Source of the DNA: Paenibacillus ottowii
GTDB lineage: Bacteria; Bacillota; Bacilli; Paenibacillales; Paenibacillaceae
Assembly (NCBI RefSeq): GCF_006874425.1
Contig: NZ_VIJZ01000002.1
Span: 1 to 64,000, forward strand
Direction: 5' to 3'
DNA length: 64,000 nucleotides
Part shown: positions 46,783 to 55,543 of the stretch, in pieces
Numbering within the stretch: position 1 is the stretch's first letter
Layout: each line of letters starts with the position of its first letter
Translations under genes and position numbers: made by a program
The notes under the pieces: generated by a model
Seen by the model: the letters and a program-made list of their open reading frames with translations, nothing else
What the model was told of the DNA's origin: nothing
Databases searched by the model: none

Positions 46783-49700
46783 TTAAACCTTTTCGACGTT
46801 AAAATACTGCGCCTGAGGGTGGCTGAACACCATGGCTGATACTGAAGCCTCCGGTTCCATCATAAACCCTTCCGTTAGCTCAATGCCAATGTCCTCAGGT
46901 TTTAACAATTGGAACAACGGTCCCTGATCCTCCAGATCCGGGCATGCCGGATAGCCAAAGGATACCCGTATCCCTTGATATCTGGCGCCGTGCCGCTGCT
47001 TCATCGTCATATCGGCGGGGTCCGGGAAACCCCAGCTATCTCTAATTATGTGGTGAAGCCGTTCTGCCAGCCCTTCTGCCACTTCGAGCGCTACCGCTTG
47101 AAGTACATGTGAGCGCAGGTAATCCCCTTTGTCTTTCCACTGGGTAGATAGCTGCTGAATACCATGGCCAGCGGTAACAACCATGAAACCTACATAGTCC
47201 ATAACCCCTGATTCCACTGGTTTCAAAAAATCAGCCAGACATAGATAAGGCTCTACCTGCTGACGCGGAAACGTAAATGTGTGCAGTACCTTGCTCACAT
47301 CCGACGGATCATAGATCAGAATTTGGTCTCCTTGGGATTGTGCTGGAAAGAAACGATACATAGCATGCGCTTGAATGATTCCGTCTGTCACAGCCTCAAA
47401 CATAATGCTATCCACAGTTTCCTTCAACTGAATCGCTTTCGGGTCCCCCGAAGCTAGCAGTTGCTCAACATTCCCTTTTAAACCAAGATGATGCCCCATC
47501 AGCATCTGCATATTCACATAAGGCAGAATATAATTCAACGGATAGTTACGCAATACGTGGCGATCCGTATCCGGTGGAATATACACAGGCAAATCCTGAG
47601 CAATGCTAGAGCGTACAGCCCGAGTAAGCTTAGGGAGCGGCTTGGTTTCCACAACTGTTGCCGCTTCGGCCTCACGCTCAGCCTTCATTTCCTCAGCCAT
47701 TTTTTTACGGGATTCAGGGTCCATAAGCTTATTGGCAATATCCAGACCATCCATAGCATCTTTTGCGTAAGCAACTAGTCCATCATACTCAGGACGAATA
47801 CGATTTTTAGTGAACTTGCGCGTTAAGGCAGCTCCACCAACCATTATTGGAATATCAATGTTCGCATTTTTCAAATCCTGTGCGGTTAGCACCATTTGTT
47901 GTGCCGATTTAACTAGCAAACCGGATAGTCCGATCATATCAGCCTTTTCTTCACGATAAGCCTCAATGATGCGTTCTGGTGGTACTTTTATACCCAGATT
48001 TACAATATGGTAACCATTGTTGGATAGAATAATCTCCACCAGATTTTTACCTATATCATGCACATCACCTTTGACCGTAGCCAACAAAATCTTACCTTTT
48101 ACCGAGGATTCATTTTTCTCCATGAACGGCTCTAAATAGGCAACTGATGCTTTCATTACTTCAGCGCTTTGCAGAACCTCCGCAACGATCAGCTCATTAT
48201 TGTTAAAGAGCCGCCCTACTTCTTCCATTCCCTTCATCAGCGGTCCGTTAATAATCTCCAGGGAAGAATATTTGGCGAGCGCTTGCTCCAGATCCGGGAT
48301 CAGTCCTTCCTTACTTCCCTCCACGACATAGGAAGCCAGTCGTTCTTCGAGCGAAAGGTTTGATATCTTCTCTTTTTTCTCCACTTTCTTGTTACGGAAA
48401 GCTGCTACAAATGCAGATAACGTATCGTCATTTGTATTATAGATCAGATCTTCTGCCAATTTCCGTTCATGCTCAGGGATAGATGCATAGCGTTCAAGCT
48501 TCTCTGTATTTACAATCGCATAATCCAATCCTGCTTTGGTGCATTCGTATAAATAGACAGAATTAAGTACTTCACGACCCGCTTCCGGTAAACCAAAGGA
48601 TACGTTACTGATGCCCAATATGGTATGAACCCCGGGGAGAGCTTCTTTAATGATACGTATGCCCTCAATCGTTTCCTTCGCGGAACCAATATATTGCTCA
48701 TCCCCTGTTCCTACCGGAAATACGAGCGTATCAAAAATGATATCCTCTGCTGCCAGACCATAACGGTTCACCAACAGGTCATAAGAACGTTTGGCCACCT
48801 CAAGCTTATCCTCACGCGCAATTGCCTGTCCGCGTTCATCAATCGTTCCGACAACAACAGCAGCACCATATTTATGAATAATAGGGGCCATTTTCTCAAA
48901 TTTCTCTTCACCATCCTCCAAGTTAATGGAGTTAATAATGGCCTTACCTTGCGAATACTGAAGAGCTTTATCGATAACTTTAATATCCGTGGTATCAATC
49001 ACCAACGGTACTTTCACTTTGTTTACGACCAGTTTCAAAAATGCTTCCATATCTATCATCTCATCGCGATCCGGATCTTGCACACAAATATCAATGACAT
49101 GTGCACCGCTTTTTACCTGAGCGCGAGCAATTTCAGACGCCTCTTCATATTTGCCTTCCACGATCAATCGTTTGAATTTACGGGAACCAAGAACATTCGT
49201 TCGCTCACCAACCATATATGGACGATTGTCCTGTTCAATATACACAGGCTCAATACCTGATACAGCGGGAGGATGATGACCTACGAGCTGACGAGGCTCG
49301 TACTGCGCCATACTTTCACTCATAACCCTTATATGCTCTGGTGTGGTACCGCAGCAGCCACCTGCGATATTCAACCAGCCTTTTTCAGCGAAAGCAGCCA
49401 TTTTACGAGCTAATGAATCCGGCGATTCATGGTATTGACCATTTTCATCGGGCAGACCCGCATTTGGATAACAACTAATAGCTGCAGAGGACATTTCAGA
49501 CAAAGAACGAATATGATCACGCATAAACTCTGGACCTGTAGCACAATTCAGTCCAATCGAGATTGGATTTAAGTGTTCGAGTGAGATGCAAAAGGATTCA
49601 ATATTTTGTCCGGCCAACGTTGTTCCCATCGGCTCAATCGTGCCAGAAATCATTAACGGAAGCTCAATCCCTGTCTGCTCAAAAGCCTGACGAATTCCAA

Positions 49701-50223
49701 TGCTTCCCGCTTTAACGTTCAGCGTATCCTGTGAAGTCTCCAATAGAAGAACATCTACCCCGCCTTCAATAAGCGCCAAAGCCTGCTCCTGATAGCTTTC
49801 AATCAACTCTGCAAATGTAACACCGCCTGTGACAGACAAGGTTTTCGTGGTTGGACCCATAGCTCCTACAACAAAACGAGGCTTGTCCGCAGTGCTGTAT
49901 TTATCCACCGCGTTACGCGCCAGTTTGGCTGCCACCAGATTAATTTCACGGGCACGTTCTGGTATATCGTAATCCGCCAAAACAACGGACGTTGCTCCAA
50001 ATGTATTCGTTTCAATCAGGTCTGCTCCGGCTTCCAAGTATGCTTCATGAATCCCTTGAATGACATCCGGTCTCGTTAAGACCAACATCTCGTTGCAGCC
50101 CTCGAGTTCTTCCCCACCAAAATCAGCGGGAGTAAGGTCCTCTTGCTGAATCATAGTGCCCATAGCACCATCAAGAAGCAGTATTCTTCGTTGTAACGCA
50201 TCCTGCAAGCTAACTTTATCCAA
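46783..50223 (-). CDS. metH: Cobalamin-dependent methionine synthase
   Basis: A 1146-residue, full-length MetH that transfers methyl from methyl-tetrahydrofolate to homocysteine through cobalamin. Order of modules: homocysteine-binding (about 1-310, with AGGCCGTTPEHIR supplying the zinc Cys pair), pterin-binding (330-620), cobalamin cap and B12 domain with KGDVHDIGKNLVEIIL containing the lower-ligand His, and a C-terminal activation domain (900-1146, SAM-binding RFGYPACPD-like segment GYPACPDLEDQ). The start is TTG at 50223 after GGGGGTGAAG. No S-box or T-box is visible upstream. Confidence 0.96.
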   Translation of the reverse strand: MDKVSLQDALQRRILLLDGAMGTMIQQEDLTPADFGGEELEGCNEMLVLTRPDVIQGIHEAYLEAGADLIETNTFGATSVVLADYDIPERAREINLVAAKLARNAVDKYSTADKPRFVVGAMGPTTKTLSVTGGVTFAELIESYQEQALALIEGGVDVLLLETSQDTLNVKAGSIGIRQAFEQTGIELPLMISGTIEPMGTTLAGQNIESFCISLEHLNPISIGLNCATGPEFMRDHIRSLSEMSSAAISCYPNAGLPDENGQYHESPDSLARKMAAFAEKGWLNIAGGCCGTTPEHIRVMSESMAQYEPRQLVGHHPPAVSGIEPVYIEQDNRPYMVGERTNVLGSRKFKRLIVEGKYEEASEIARAQVKSGAHVIDICVQDPDRDEMIDMEAFLKLVVNKVKVPLVIDTTDIKVIDKALQYSQGKAIINSINLEDGEEKFEKMAPIIHKYGAAVVVGTIDERGQAIAREDKLEVAKRSYDLLVNRYGLAAEDIIFDTLVFPVGTGDEQYIGSAKETIEGIRIIKEALPGVHTILGISNVSFGLPEAGREVLNSVYLYECTKAGLDYAIVNTEKLERYASIPEHERKLAEDLIYNTNDDTLSAFVAAFRNKKVEKKEKISNLSLEERLASYVVEGSKEGLIPDLEQALAKYSSLEIINGPLMKGMEEVGRLFNNNELIVAEVLQSAEVMKASVAYLEPFMEKNESSVKGKILLATVKGDVHDIGKNLVEIILSNNGYHIVNLGIKVPPERIIEAYREEKADMIGLSGLLVKSAQQMVLTAQDLKNANIDIPIMVGGAALTRKFTKNRIRPEYDGLVAYAKDAMDGLDIANKLMDPESRKKMAEEMKAEREAEAATVVETKPLPKLTRAVRSSIAQDLPVYIPPDTDRHVLRNYPLNYILPYVNMQMLMGHHLGLKGNVEQLLASGDPKAIQLKETVDSIMFEAVTDGIIQAHAMYRFFPAQSQGDQILIYDPSDVSKVLHTFTFPRQQVEPYLCLADFLKPVESGVMDYVGFMVVTAGHGIQQLSTQWKDKGDYLRSHVLQAVALEVAEGLAERLHHIIRDSWGFPDPADMTMKQRHGARYQGIRVSFGYPACPDLEDQGPLFQLLKPEDIGIELTEGFMMEPEASVSAMVFSHPQAQYFNVEKV

Positions 50224-50506
50224 AATTTCTTCACCCCCGCAAAACGTTAAATCCTAGTTTAGCAGAAACCGTATCATTTAGATAGATTGAAGTAAAAACA
50301 TACGTTTTATACAGGCTGTTCTTTTCCATAAACGACTTGACTGATCTATTTTTAAAGTATGCATCGTTATAGACGAACGTCTTTAAACTGTATTTTTTAG
50401 TTATAGACGTTCCCCTTATCAATGTTTTAATCCTATATTGTACAACAGTTCAAGACATGGTATTCTTTATATAACATTAATCCAAGTGGAAAAGGGTGAA
50501 TTATAT

Positions 50507-51049
50507 ATGGCAGAAATTTTAATACGTAACACGAATGAGCGAATTAGCGGTGAGGAAGAAGTACGTGAATTTTTGGAGAGTCACCAGGTATTGTATGAAC
50601 ACTGGGATGCTTCCAAGCTGTCAGGGGAACTGCAAGAAAACTTTACACTGACAGATGATCAAAAAGCCGCTGTTCTTAACACATTTGAATCCGAAATCAA
50701 GGATTTAGCCGCACGTCGCGGATATAAAATATGGGACGTTATCACCTTATCTGAAGCAACGCCGAATCTGGACGAGCTGCTGGCCAAGTTCGAGCAAATT
50801 CACACTCATACCGAGGATGAAATCCGTGCCATCGTTGCTGGTAAAGGGATTTTCATCATTAAAGGCTCTGAAGAGATCGGCTATTTTAATGTAGAGCTTT
50901 CACCAGGTGACGTTATTTCCGTACCTGAAAATACTCCGCACTTCTTCACTTTAATGGGAAATCAAAAGATCGTCGCAGTCCGCTTGTTCATCGAAGAAAA
51001 TGGCTGGATTGCCGAACCATTCGAAGATCCAACATTCATTAAAGCTTAA
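50507..51049 (+). CDS. mtnD: Acireductone dioxygenase
   Basis: A 180-residue cupin of the ARD family in the methionine salvage pathway. The start ATG 50507 (MAEILIRNTNE) follows AAGGGTG; the frame is open further upstream. The metal ligands are in IHTHTEDEIR and TPHFF. ARD converts acireductone to the keto acid precursor of methionine (Fe form) or an off-pathway product (Ni form); the metal cannot be told. Other salvage genes are not in this window, but the divergent metH is functionally linked through methionine recycling. Confidence 0.93.
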   Translation: MAEILIRNTNERISGEEEVREFLESHQVLYEHWDASKLSGELQENFTLTDDQKAAVLNTFESEIKDLAARRGYKIWDVITLSEATPNLDELLAKFEQIHTHTEDEIRAIVAGKGIFIIKGSEEIGYFNVELSPGDVISVPENTPHFFTLMGNQKIVAVRLFIEENGWIAEPFEDPTFIKA

Positions 51050-51072
51050 TCATAATTTAGGGTGCGCATAAG

Positions 51073-51116
51073 AAAACTCCCTCTGCTCTGTATCATATCG
51101 AGCGAAGGGAGTTTCT
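51073..51116. terminator. Bidirectional terminator between mtnD and the HAD gene
   Basis: AAACTCCCT / AGGGAGTTT are 9-bp arms with an inner GCTC/GAGC pairing, between two convergent genes. T-rich on the plus-strand side (TTTCTTG). Confidence 0.8.
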
Positions 51117-51144
51117 TGATATCTTTTTGAAGACTGTGGATTTC

Positions 51145-51963
51145 TCACTTTAGCGATTGAATAATTCCGTGCAATTCAGACAAATGCTTGATTTGGAACT
51201 TAGGCTTAATCTCGGTGCTATTGGTTTTAGCGTTCCGATTCACCCACACCGAATGTACACCGGCTGCCAAAGCTCCTTGAATATCAGTCGTCAGCTTATC
51301 TCCTACCATTAGAGCTTGTTCAGGTTCAATACCTAAAAGTCCCAAGGCATGCTCAAATATCGAAGGATCAGGTTTGCCCCGACCAAATGAACCTGAAATG
51401 ACAATATGATCAAAAAAAGGAGCCAATTGAGGAACCCCATCCAGTTTCTCCTGTTGTAGATCAGGGGAACCATTTGTCAGCAATAACAACTTGTATTGCC
51501 CCTTCAATTGTTCCAGTATCTCAAACGTTTCTTCATATACATGTGGACGTGCACGTCTTTCCGAAGCAAATTGGGTAGCTAGCTTTTGCGCCAGCTCCTC
51601 ATTATCTATCCCCAACTGCTGAAGCCCTCTGCGCCATGATTCCTTTCGATATACAGGAGCCAACTGTTCCAGTTGACGGAATTCAGGTTGCTCACCTGCT
51701 GTAAAATTCGCCCACAGTCCTTCAAACGGATTAATACCAATCATTTGAGTAAAACTAAAGGTTTCATAGGACTCATACAAAGCGCGCGCTTCCTTGCGAA
51801 CAGCTTCTTCCAGAGTTTTGGGATCAGTACCTGTTTCTCGGTAGCCTGTTTGGCACGCTGCATCAAATGCTTCTTCTACACTACGTTCATCCCACAGAAG
51901 GGTGTCATCAAGATCAAACATTATCGCCTGAATCGTCATATGAATTATCCACTCTCTTTCCAC
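51145..51963 (-). CDS. HAD-superfamily hydrolase
   Basis: About 264 residues from the preferred ATG 51939 (MTIQAIMFDLDDTL). Motif I is IMFDLDDTL, motif II LLLLTNGSP, the Lys in FGRGKPDPSIFEHAL and motif IV MVGDKLTTDIQGALAAG. The helical cap is about 110 residues between motifs I and II. HAD phosphatases of this type act on small phosphomonoesters; the substrate is unknown. It converges with mtnD. Confidence 0.9.
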   Translation of the reverse strand: MEREWIIHMTIQAIMFDLDDTLLWDERSVEEAFDAACQTGYRETGTDPKTLEEAVRKEARALYESYETFSFTQMIGINPFEGLWANFTAGEQPEFRQLEQLAPVYRKESWRRGLQQLGIDNEELAQKLATQFASERRARPHVYEETFEILEQLKGQYKLLLLTNGSPDLQQEKLDGVPQLAPFFDHIVISGSFGRGKPDPSIFEHALGLLGIEPEQALMVGDKLTTDIQGALAAGVHSVWVNRNAKTNSTEIKPKFQIKHLSELHGIIQSLK

Positions 51964-52092
51964 TGTATATGTAGGTCTGTCTGTTTGGTCACGTATCAGA
52001 TCATTATGTGCGCATATTAAGCAAGTGGCCGCACCATGTTATATAAAAAAATAACATCATACGGCCTTACTTACAGCTACAGGCTAAATCCG

Positions 52093-52602
52093 TTATTTCT
52101 TTTCTACCTGTATCTGATTGGATAGTGCAAACTTTTCAAGGCGTTCTGCAATGGCATCCGTGTCATAGCGTCCCAGTGATTTTGTGAAGATAAAATTACC
52201 GCCCTTGCCTTTTCTTTCAACGGTAACGTAGCCCTTTTCAATTTTGATCGCTTTCATGTCCCCTGCTGTCATCGGGCGTTCTCTACCACCTTTTAACATA
52301 TAAAGGGTGTCTTTTCCTACCTTTAAATAAGGACGACGAATGAAGAAGATCACAGCCAGCATCAAATACAAGCCAAATACAAGCCAATCCATTCCCCGCA
52401 TGCCGGTCTTAGTCAAAAAGTAACTCATAAGCATGTACAATACGGCAAGACCAGCCAGCATGATTGGTACAGTAATATTACGGCCACGGAAAATGTCCAT
52501 TGCTGAACCTGCACCATTAATGGTTTGAATGCCTTGTTTCTTGCGTATTTTATTTAAATGTGCTGTGTTTTTACGTACTTTTCTTTCAAATGATCGGGCC
52601 AT
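52093..52602 (-). CDS. Two-helix membrane protein of unknown function
   Basis: 169 residues: a basic N-terminus (MARSFERKVRKNTAHLNKIRKKQG), two membrane helices (about 46-66 and 73-90) and a cytosolic C-terminal domain of about 75 residues (YLKVGKDTLYMLKGG...IKIEKGYVTVERKGKGG). No family recognised. It is downstream of the DUF896 gene on the same strand. Confidence 0.7.
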   Translation of the reverse strand: MARSFERKVRKNTAHLNKIRKKQGIQTINGAGSAMDIFRGRNITVPIMLAGLAVLYMLMSYFLTKTGMRGMDWLVFGLYLMLAVIFFIRRPYLKVGKDTLYMLKGGRERPMTAGDMKAIKIEKGYVTVERKGKGGNFIFTKSLGRYDTDAIAERLEKFALSNQIQVEKK

Positions 52603-52717
52603 CTCTCAATTCCCTTCCCATAAATATTACATGAAAACAATTGCCTTAAAGCTGATCTATATAGATACCAGGAAAGATACCTAAAACAAAAGGCAAATGA
52701 TGCAGGCTTCAGCGACC

Positions 52718-52924
52718 TTAATGCTTCAGCCCGCCATTTCCCTTCGACGTATCATCGTCCACAAATTCAATGGTTTCAAGCTGCTGCCGAAAATTACGAC
52801 GAATGTTGCCTAAATAAATTTCCCGAAGATTGGCGCGCTCTGTGGTTTCCTCTTCCGTCAATCCTTCGGCTTTCGCTTTGCGCGCTAATTCATTAATGCG
52901 CTGTACCAAGCTGTCTATATCCAA
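52718..52924 (-). CDS. DUF896/UPF0291 protein (YnzC-type)
   Basis: Short protein, about 68 residues from the TTG at 52924 (read as MDIDSLVQRINELARKAK) after GGAGGGGAC. The motif RINELARKAKAEGLTEEE...REIYLGNIRRNFRQQLE is the DUF896 helical hairpin. In Bacillus subtilis the homologue YnzC is encoded close to lexA and yneA, which matches the neighbourhood here; function is not established. Confidence 0.85.
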   Translation of the reverse strand: MDIDSLVQRINELARKAKAEGLTEEETTERANLREIYLGNIRRNFRQQLETIEFVDDDTSKGNGGLKH

Positions 52925-52972
52925 ATTGTGTCCCCTCCATAAAAGCAAAGATATAATACACTTTGACATGTA

Positions 52973-53019
52973 GAAAAGAGCTTGTCAAGGCTCCCGCATG
53001 GCGCTCCCTGACAAGCTCT
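52973..53019 (-). terminator. Terminator after yneA
   Basis: On the minus strand AGAGCTTGTCA / TGACAAGCTCT forms an 11-bp stem, then TTTTCTAC. Confidence 0.9.
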
Positions 53020-53031
53020 ATAGTCTGTAAA

Positions 53032-53442
53032 TCAGAAGTGTGGAAGCTTAAGTACCTGACCTGCCTGTACTCCTCCACCTTCCAAACCGTTAATACGCAC
53101 GATTCCTTCAATATATACCCGTGTATCCATTCGTTCCGGCTTGTGATTCACTGCAATCTCCCATAATGTATCTCCAGGTTGTACGGTTAGCTTAATCACT
53201 TCTTCCTTAGAAACGGAAGGAGCTGCAAAAACCGTAAGTACACCTGCCCCTGCAACCCAAACGACAATGACAAGTACAAGAAGCTTAAGTAAAAGAGTAT
53301 TGGTATATATCTGTAACAAACGCAACTTCCCCTCTTTTCGGGTCACCTGTAAATCTTCTAAATTCATCGAGAAAATACTTTGATAAGTGCTATATTTCAT
53401 AATTGGCCACGTCCTCCAAACGTTTGTTCTTATGTTTTTCAC
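53032..53442 (-). CDS. yneA: YneA-type SOS-induced cell-division inhibitor with LysM domain
   Basis: From the ATG at 53400 (MKYSTYQSIF) the protein has a short cytosolic start, one membrane helix (about LLLKLLVLVIVVWVAGAGVL) and an extracellular LysM domain (KLTVQPGDTLWEIAVNHKP...INGLEGGGVQAGQVLKL). YneA-family proteins delay division during DNA damage and are repressed by LexA. The divergent position to lexA and the SOS boxes between them support this. The upstream in-frame codons (53442-53401) contain the SOS box region and are unlikely to be translated. Confidence 0.85.
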   Translation of the reverse strand: MKNIRTNVWRTWPIMKYSTYQSIFSMNLEDLQVTRKEGKLRLLQIYTNTLLLKLLVLVIVVWVAGAGVLTVFAAPSVSKEEVIKLTVQPGDTLWEIAVNHKPERMDTRVYIEGIVRINGLEGGGVQAGQVLKLPHF

Positions 53443-53555
53443 AATATAACACGAACGTTTGTTTTGTTCAATAGAAAAGAGAACAAAAGTTCGTAAATAT
53501 TTTTAGGGATTATTTAGAACTTATGTTTGTACGAACGGAGGTTCTATGCTATAAT
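53417..53555. promoter_or_regulatory. SOS boxes and lexA promoter in the yneA-lexA intergenic region
   Basis: Five matches to CGAAC-N4-GTTCG type boxes: 53417-53430 (CAAAC-N4-GTTCT), 53452-53465 (CGAAC-N4-GTTTT), 53480-53493 (AGAAC-N4-GTTCG), 53516-53529 (AGAAC-N4-GTTTG) and 53532-53545 (CGAAC-N4-GTTCT). The last overlaps the spacer of the lexA promoter: -35 TTGTAC at 53527-53532, 17 nt, -10 TATAAT at 53550-53555. Confidence 0.85.
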
Positions 53556-53589
53556 TTTCCCAAACGTTACTAAATGGGGTTGATACGGT

Positions 53590-54216
53590 ATGTCTAAGAT
53601 TTCGAGCCGCCAGCAGGCCATTCTTGAATTTATCCGCAATGAAGTGCGTCTAAAGGGATACCCCCCTTCTGTACGCGAAATAGGCGAGGCAGTCGGATTG
53701 GCCTCCAGTTCTACAGTTCACGGTCATTTGGATCGTCTGGAGAAAAAAGGACTCATTCGCCGCGATCCTACGAAGCCACGGGCTATTGAATTACTCGGTC
53801 AAGACGAGTCGGATAACAGCAACTTGATTAATTACTCCATTAGTCGTGTTCCCGTCGTCGGCAAAGTAACCGCTGGTCTTCCTATTACGGCGACAGAAAA
53901 TATTGAAGATTACTTTCCTCTTCCCCAACACTTTGTTGGTGAGGATAAAATATTCATGTTATCTGTTGTAGGCGAAAGCATGATTGAAGCTGGTATTGCT
54001 AACGGAGACTATGTAATCGTACGTCAGCAGCAGACCGCTGATAACGGAGACATTGTTGTAGCTATGACAGATGAAGACGAAGCTACAGTTAAAACCTTTT
54101 ACAAAGAAAAAGACCATATCCGGCTTCAACCTGAAAATCCAGCCTTTGAACCACTTCGCCTGACACACGTCAGCATATTGGGCAAGGTTATTGGACTCTT
54201 CCGGGACTTCCACTGA
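53590..54216 (+). CDS. lexA: LexA repressor (SOS regulator)
   Basis: 208 residues. N-terminal winged helix ([15 protein letters not shown]...[19 protein letters not shown]) recognises SOS boxes. The autocleavage Ala-Gly is in KVTAGLPIT, the catalytic Ser in [10 protein letters not shown] and the Lys in EATVKTFYK. It opens with GGGGTTGATACGGT before ATG. The lexA/yneA intergenic region has five SOS boxes, so LexA controls both genes. A perfect 21-bp hairpin terminates it. Confidence 0.96.
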   Translation: MSKISSRQQAILEFIRNEVRLKGYPPSVREIGEAVGLASSSTVHGHLDRLEKKGLIRRDPTKPRAIELLGQDESDNSNLINYSISRVPVVGKVTAGLPITATENIEDYFPLPQHFVGEDKIFMLSVVGESMIEAGIANGDYVIVRQQQTADNGDIVVAMTDEDEATVKTFYKEKDHIRLQPENPAFEPLRLTHVSILGKVIGLFRDFH

Positions 54217-54243
54217 TTTATCGTGCTTTCTTCCCCGTTATAC

Positions 54244-54296
54244 TACTAACAATATAAAACCGGCCACCTAGGTGAGCCGGTTTTATATTGTTAGTA
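54244..54296 (+). terminator. Terminator after lexA, long perfect palindrome
   Basis: Arms of 21 nt, 54244-54264 and 54276-54296, are perfectly complementary (TACTAACAATATAAAACCGGC...), with the loop itself containing CACCTAGGTG. It is unusually long for an intrinsic terminator, and probably bidirectional. Confidence 0.8.
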
Positions 54297-54634
54297 TCTT
54301 TATTATGTATGCGTCTAACAGTTAATCTTTCCTTTTTGGTAACTTACATTGTTCCACTATAATATCCGCCCCATTATTCGAGACAGTTCCGTCTGCTCTT
54401 TTCTGTTCCTTTCATAAGCTAATCATATGGAAATTTGACTCATGTGAACCCACTGTATCCTTCCTAATATAACGTAAAGGTGGGAAGGCGAACGCAGGCA
54501 AGCATGAGCTTTTTTATTAAACACTTAGATACATAGGTACTAGCTTCTTTTCGTCTTTAGTAGATTTATGCTGATACATTTCTAGCACAATTGACATATG
54601 TATAAAGCAGACCTAAAGCAAAGGAGATGTGCAG
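54297..54634. other. Gene-free region upstream of the tandem small basic genes
   Basis: About 340 bases with no credible reading frame. A TTGACA lies at about 54590, but no good -10 follows at the expected distance. Confidence 0.4.
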
Positions 54635-54799
54635 ATGATCAGAAATAGAGTTAAAACGTATAAGCATCGCATCGGAAAAAACAGATATCTGGTCGTTAAA
54701 GTTTTTCAAGCGGCAGCTGCGAGAACTGGAAGCGGAAATGCCCTCGCAACCAATGCATTGAATATCAAAATTTCCAAGCGTAAGCATAGACATCACTAA
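54635..54799 (+). CDS. Small basic protein 1 of a tandem pair, unknown function
   Basis: 54 codons after a strong RBS (AAAGGAGATGTGCAG). The sequence is Lys/Arg/His-rich throughout (MIRNRVKTYKHRIGKNRY, ending KRKHRHH) with a central Ala/Gly/Asn stretch containing GNALATNAL. It has no membrane helix or signal. It shares the core R-x-G-N-A-L-A-x-N with the next gene, so the two are paralogues. I do not recognise the family; DNA- or RNA-binding, spore-associated or phage-related roles are all possible. Confidence 0.65.
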   Translation: MIRNRVKTYKHRIGKNRYLVVKVFQAAAARTGSGNALATNALNIKISKRKHRHH

Positions 54800-54839
54800 G
54801 ATTCTACCACACCTTCATTCTTTGAAGGGAGGTGATAAT

Positions 54840-54980
54840 ATGAGCAGAAGACACTCCAACCGTGAATTAAGAAGAAGAAGATTAAACATCCGTTCCAATC
54901 AAAGAGCCACTGCGCGTGCAAGAGGTAACGCACTGGCTGTTAATCTGTTTAGCGTGAATGATAGACAACGTAGACGTTAA
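54840..54980 (+). CDS. Small basic protein 2 of a tandem pair, unknown function
   Basis: 46 codons after GGGAGGTGATAAT. The chain is extremely Arg-rich (NRELRRRRLN, ending DRQRRR) with a central ATARARGNALAVNLF segment. This matches the GNALATNAL part of the preceding protein, so the pair arose by duplication and then diverged in charge type (Lys/His versus Arg). A perfect 30-bp palindrome terminates the pair. Function unknown. Confidence 0.65.
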   Translation: MSRRHSNRELRRRRLNIRSNQRATARARGNALAVNLFSVNDRQRRR

Positions 54981-54995
54981 TAATCCTTTACAAGC

Positions 54996-55025
54996 AACAA
55001 GCAGGAAGAATTCTTCCTGCTTGTT
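54996..55025 (+). terminator. Terminator of the small basic gene pair
   Basis: AACAAGCAGGAAGAA / TTCTTCCTGCTTGTT is a perfect 30-nt palindrome followed by TTGTG. Confidence 0.85.
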
Positions 55026-55033
55026 TTGTGTTA

Positions 55034-55209
55034 AATGATACATCAGAGTACCCGTCCTATATTGTTACTGTAAATACAGCTAACCTTAAAGATGCTGGAA
55101 CTGACCCAATATCTCGATTACACGGTATGGTACGAACGGAGATTATGTTACTGTTTCATTTGCAGATCCTAACCGTCGGCTCGGCGATGTTTACTTACAC
55201 TCACATTAG
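55034..55209 (+). pseudogene. Frameshifted PLAT/LH2-domain remnant
   Basis: The first frame reads EYPSYIVTVNTANLKDAGTD, typical of the first strands of a PLAT domain. After GTD the homology continues one base later as NISITRYGTNGDYVTVSF, then ADPNRRLGDVYL before TAG (55207-55209). The break lies in the GACCCAA run near 55105. PLAT domains sit in lipases, lipoxygenases and surface proteins; no catalytic domain is present here, so this is a fragment of an old accessory domain. Confidence 0.6.
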
Positions 55210-55543
55210 GAACTTTCTAATATTTAATTATAGCTGATCCTGCTTTAACCCACTCTTTGGATTCTAATAGAATCCAACCATATACATGGTGAATCAGAGT
55301 CAATTTTTTGCTTTATCTGAGAAAGATTTTCATAGTTGCTGGAACCGTAAGGAGTCTTATTGTTTATCCTCATCATTAAACATACGGCTTAATGATTGTC
55401 AAAGTAAGGGGAGCTTTGTCTGACATAAAAAATACACTTTCAGGTAGATTTCATTGTTCTCTCTCTCTCTATTAGCTCAATAATTGCTTTAGAAAGTGAC
55501 GATATTGTTTGTGAATGTTTACATGGCGTTCATTTCTTTAAGA
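55210..55543. other. Gene-free region downstream of the PLAT remnant
   Basis: No convincing gene. It holds a short near-perfect palindrome, TTGGATTCT-aa-TAGAATCCAA (55257-55277), of unknown role. The stretch is AT-rich. Confidence 0.35.

Noticed and set aside
50231..50480. Possible S-box or T-box before metH
   Set aside because: None of the conserved S-box or T-box blocks are present; only a short direct repeat of GTTATAGACG.
52030..52080. Large hairpin with GGCCG/CGGCC and ATGTTAT/ATAACAT downstream of the membrane-protein gene
   Set aside because: The T-run is in the loop, not after the stem, so termination is doubtful.
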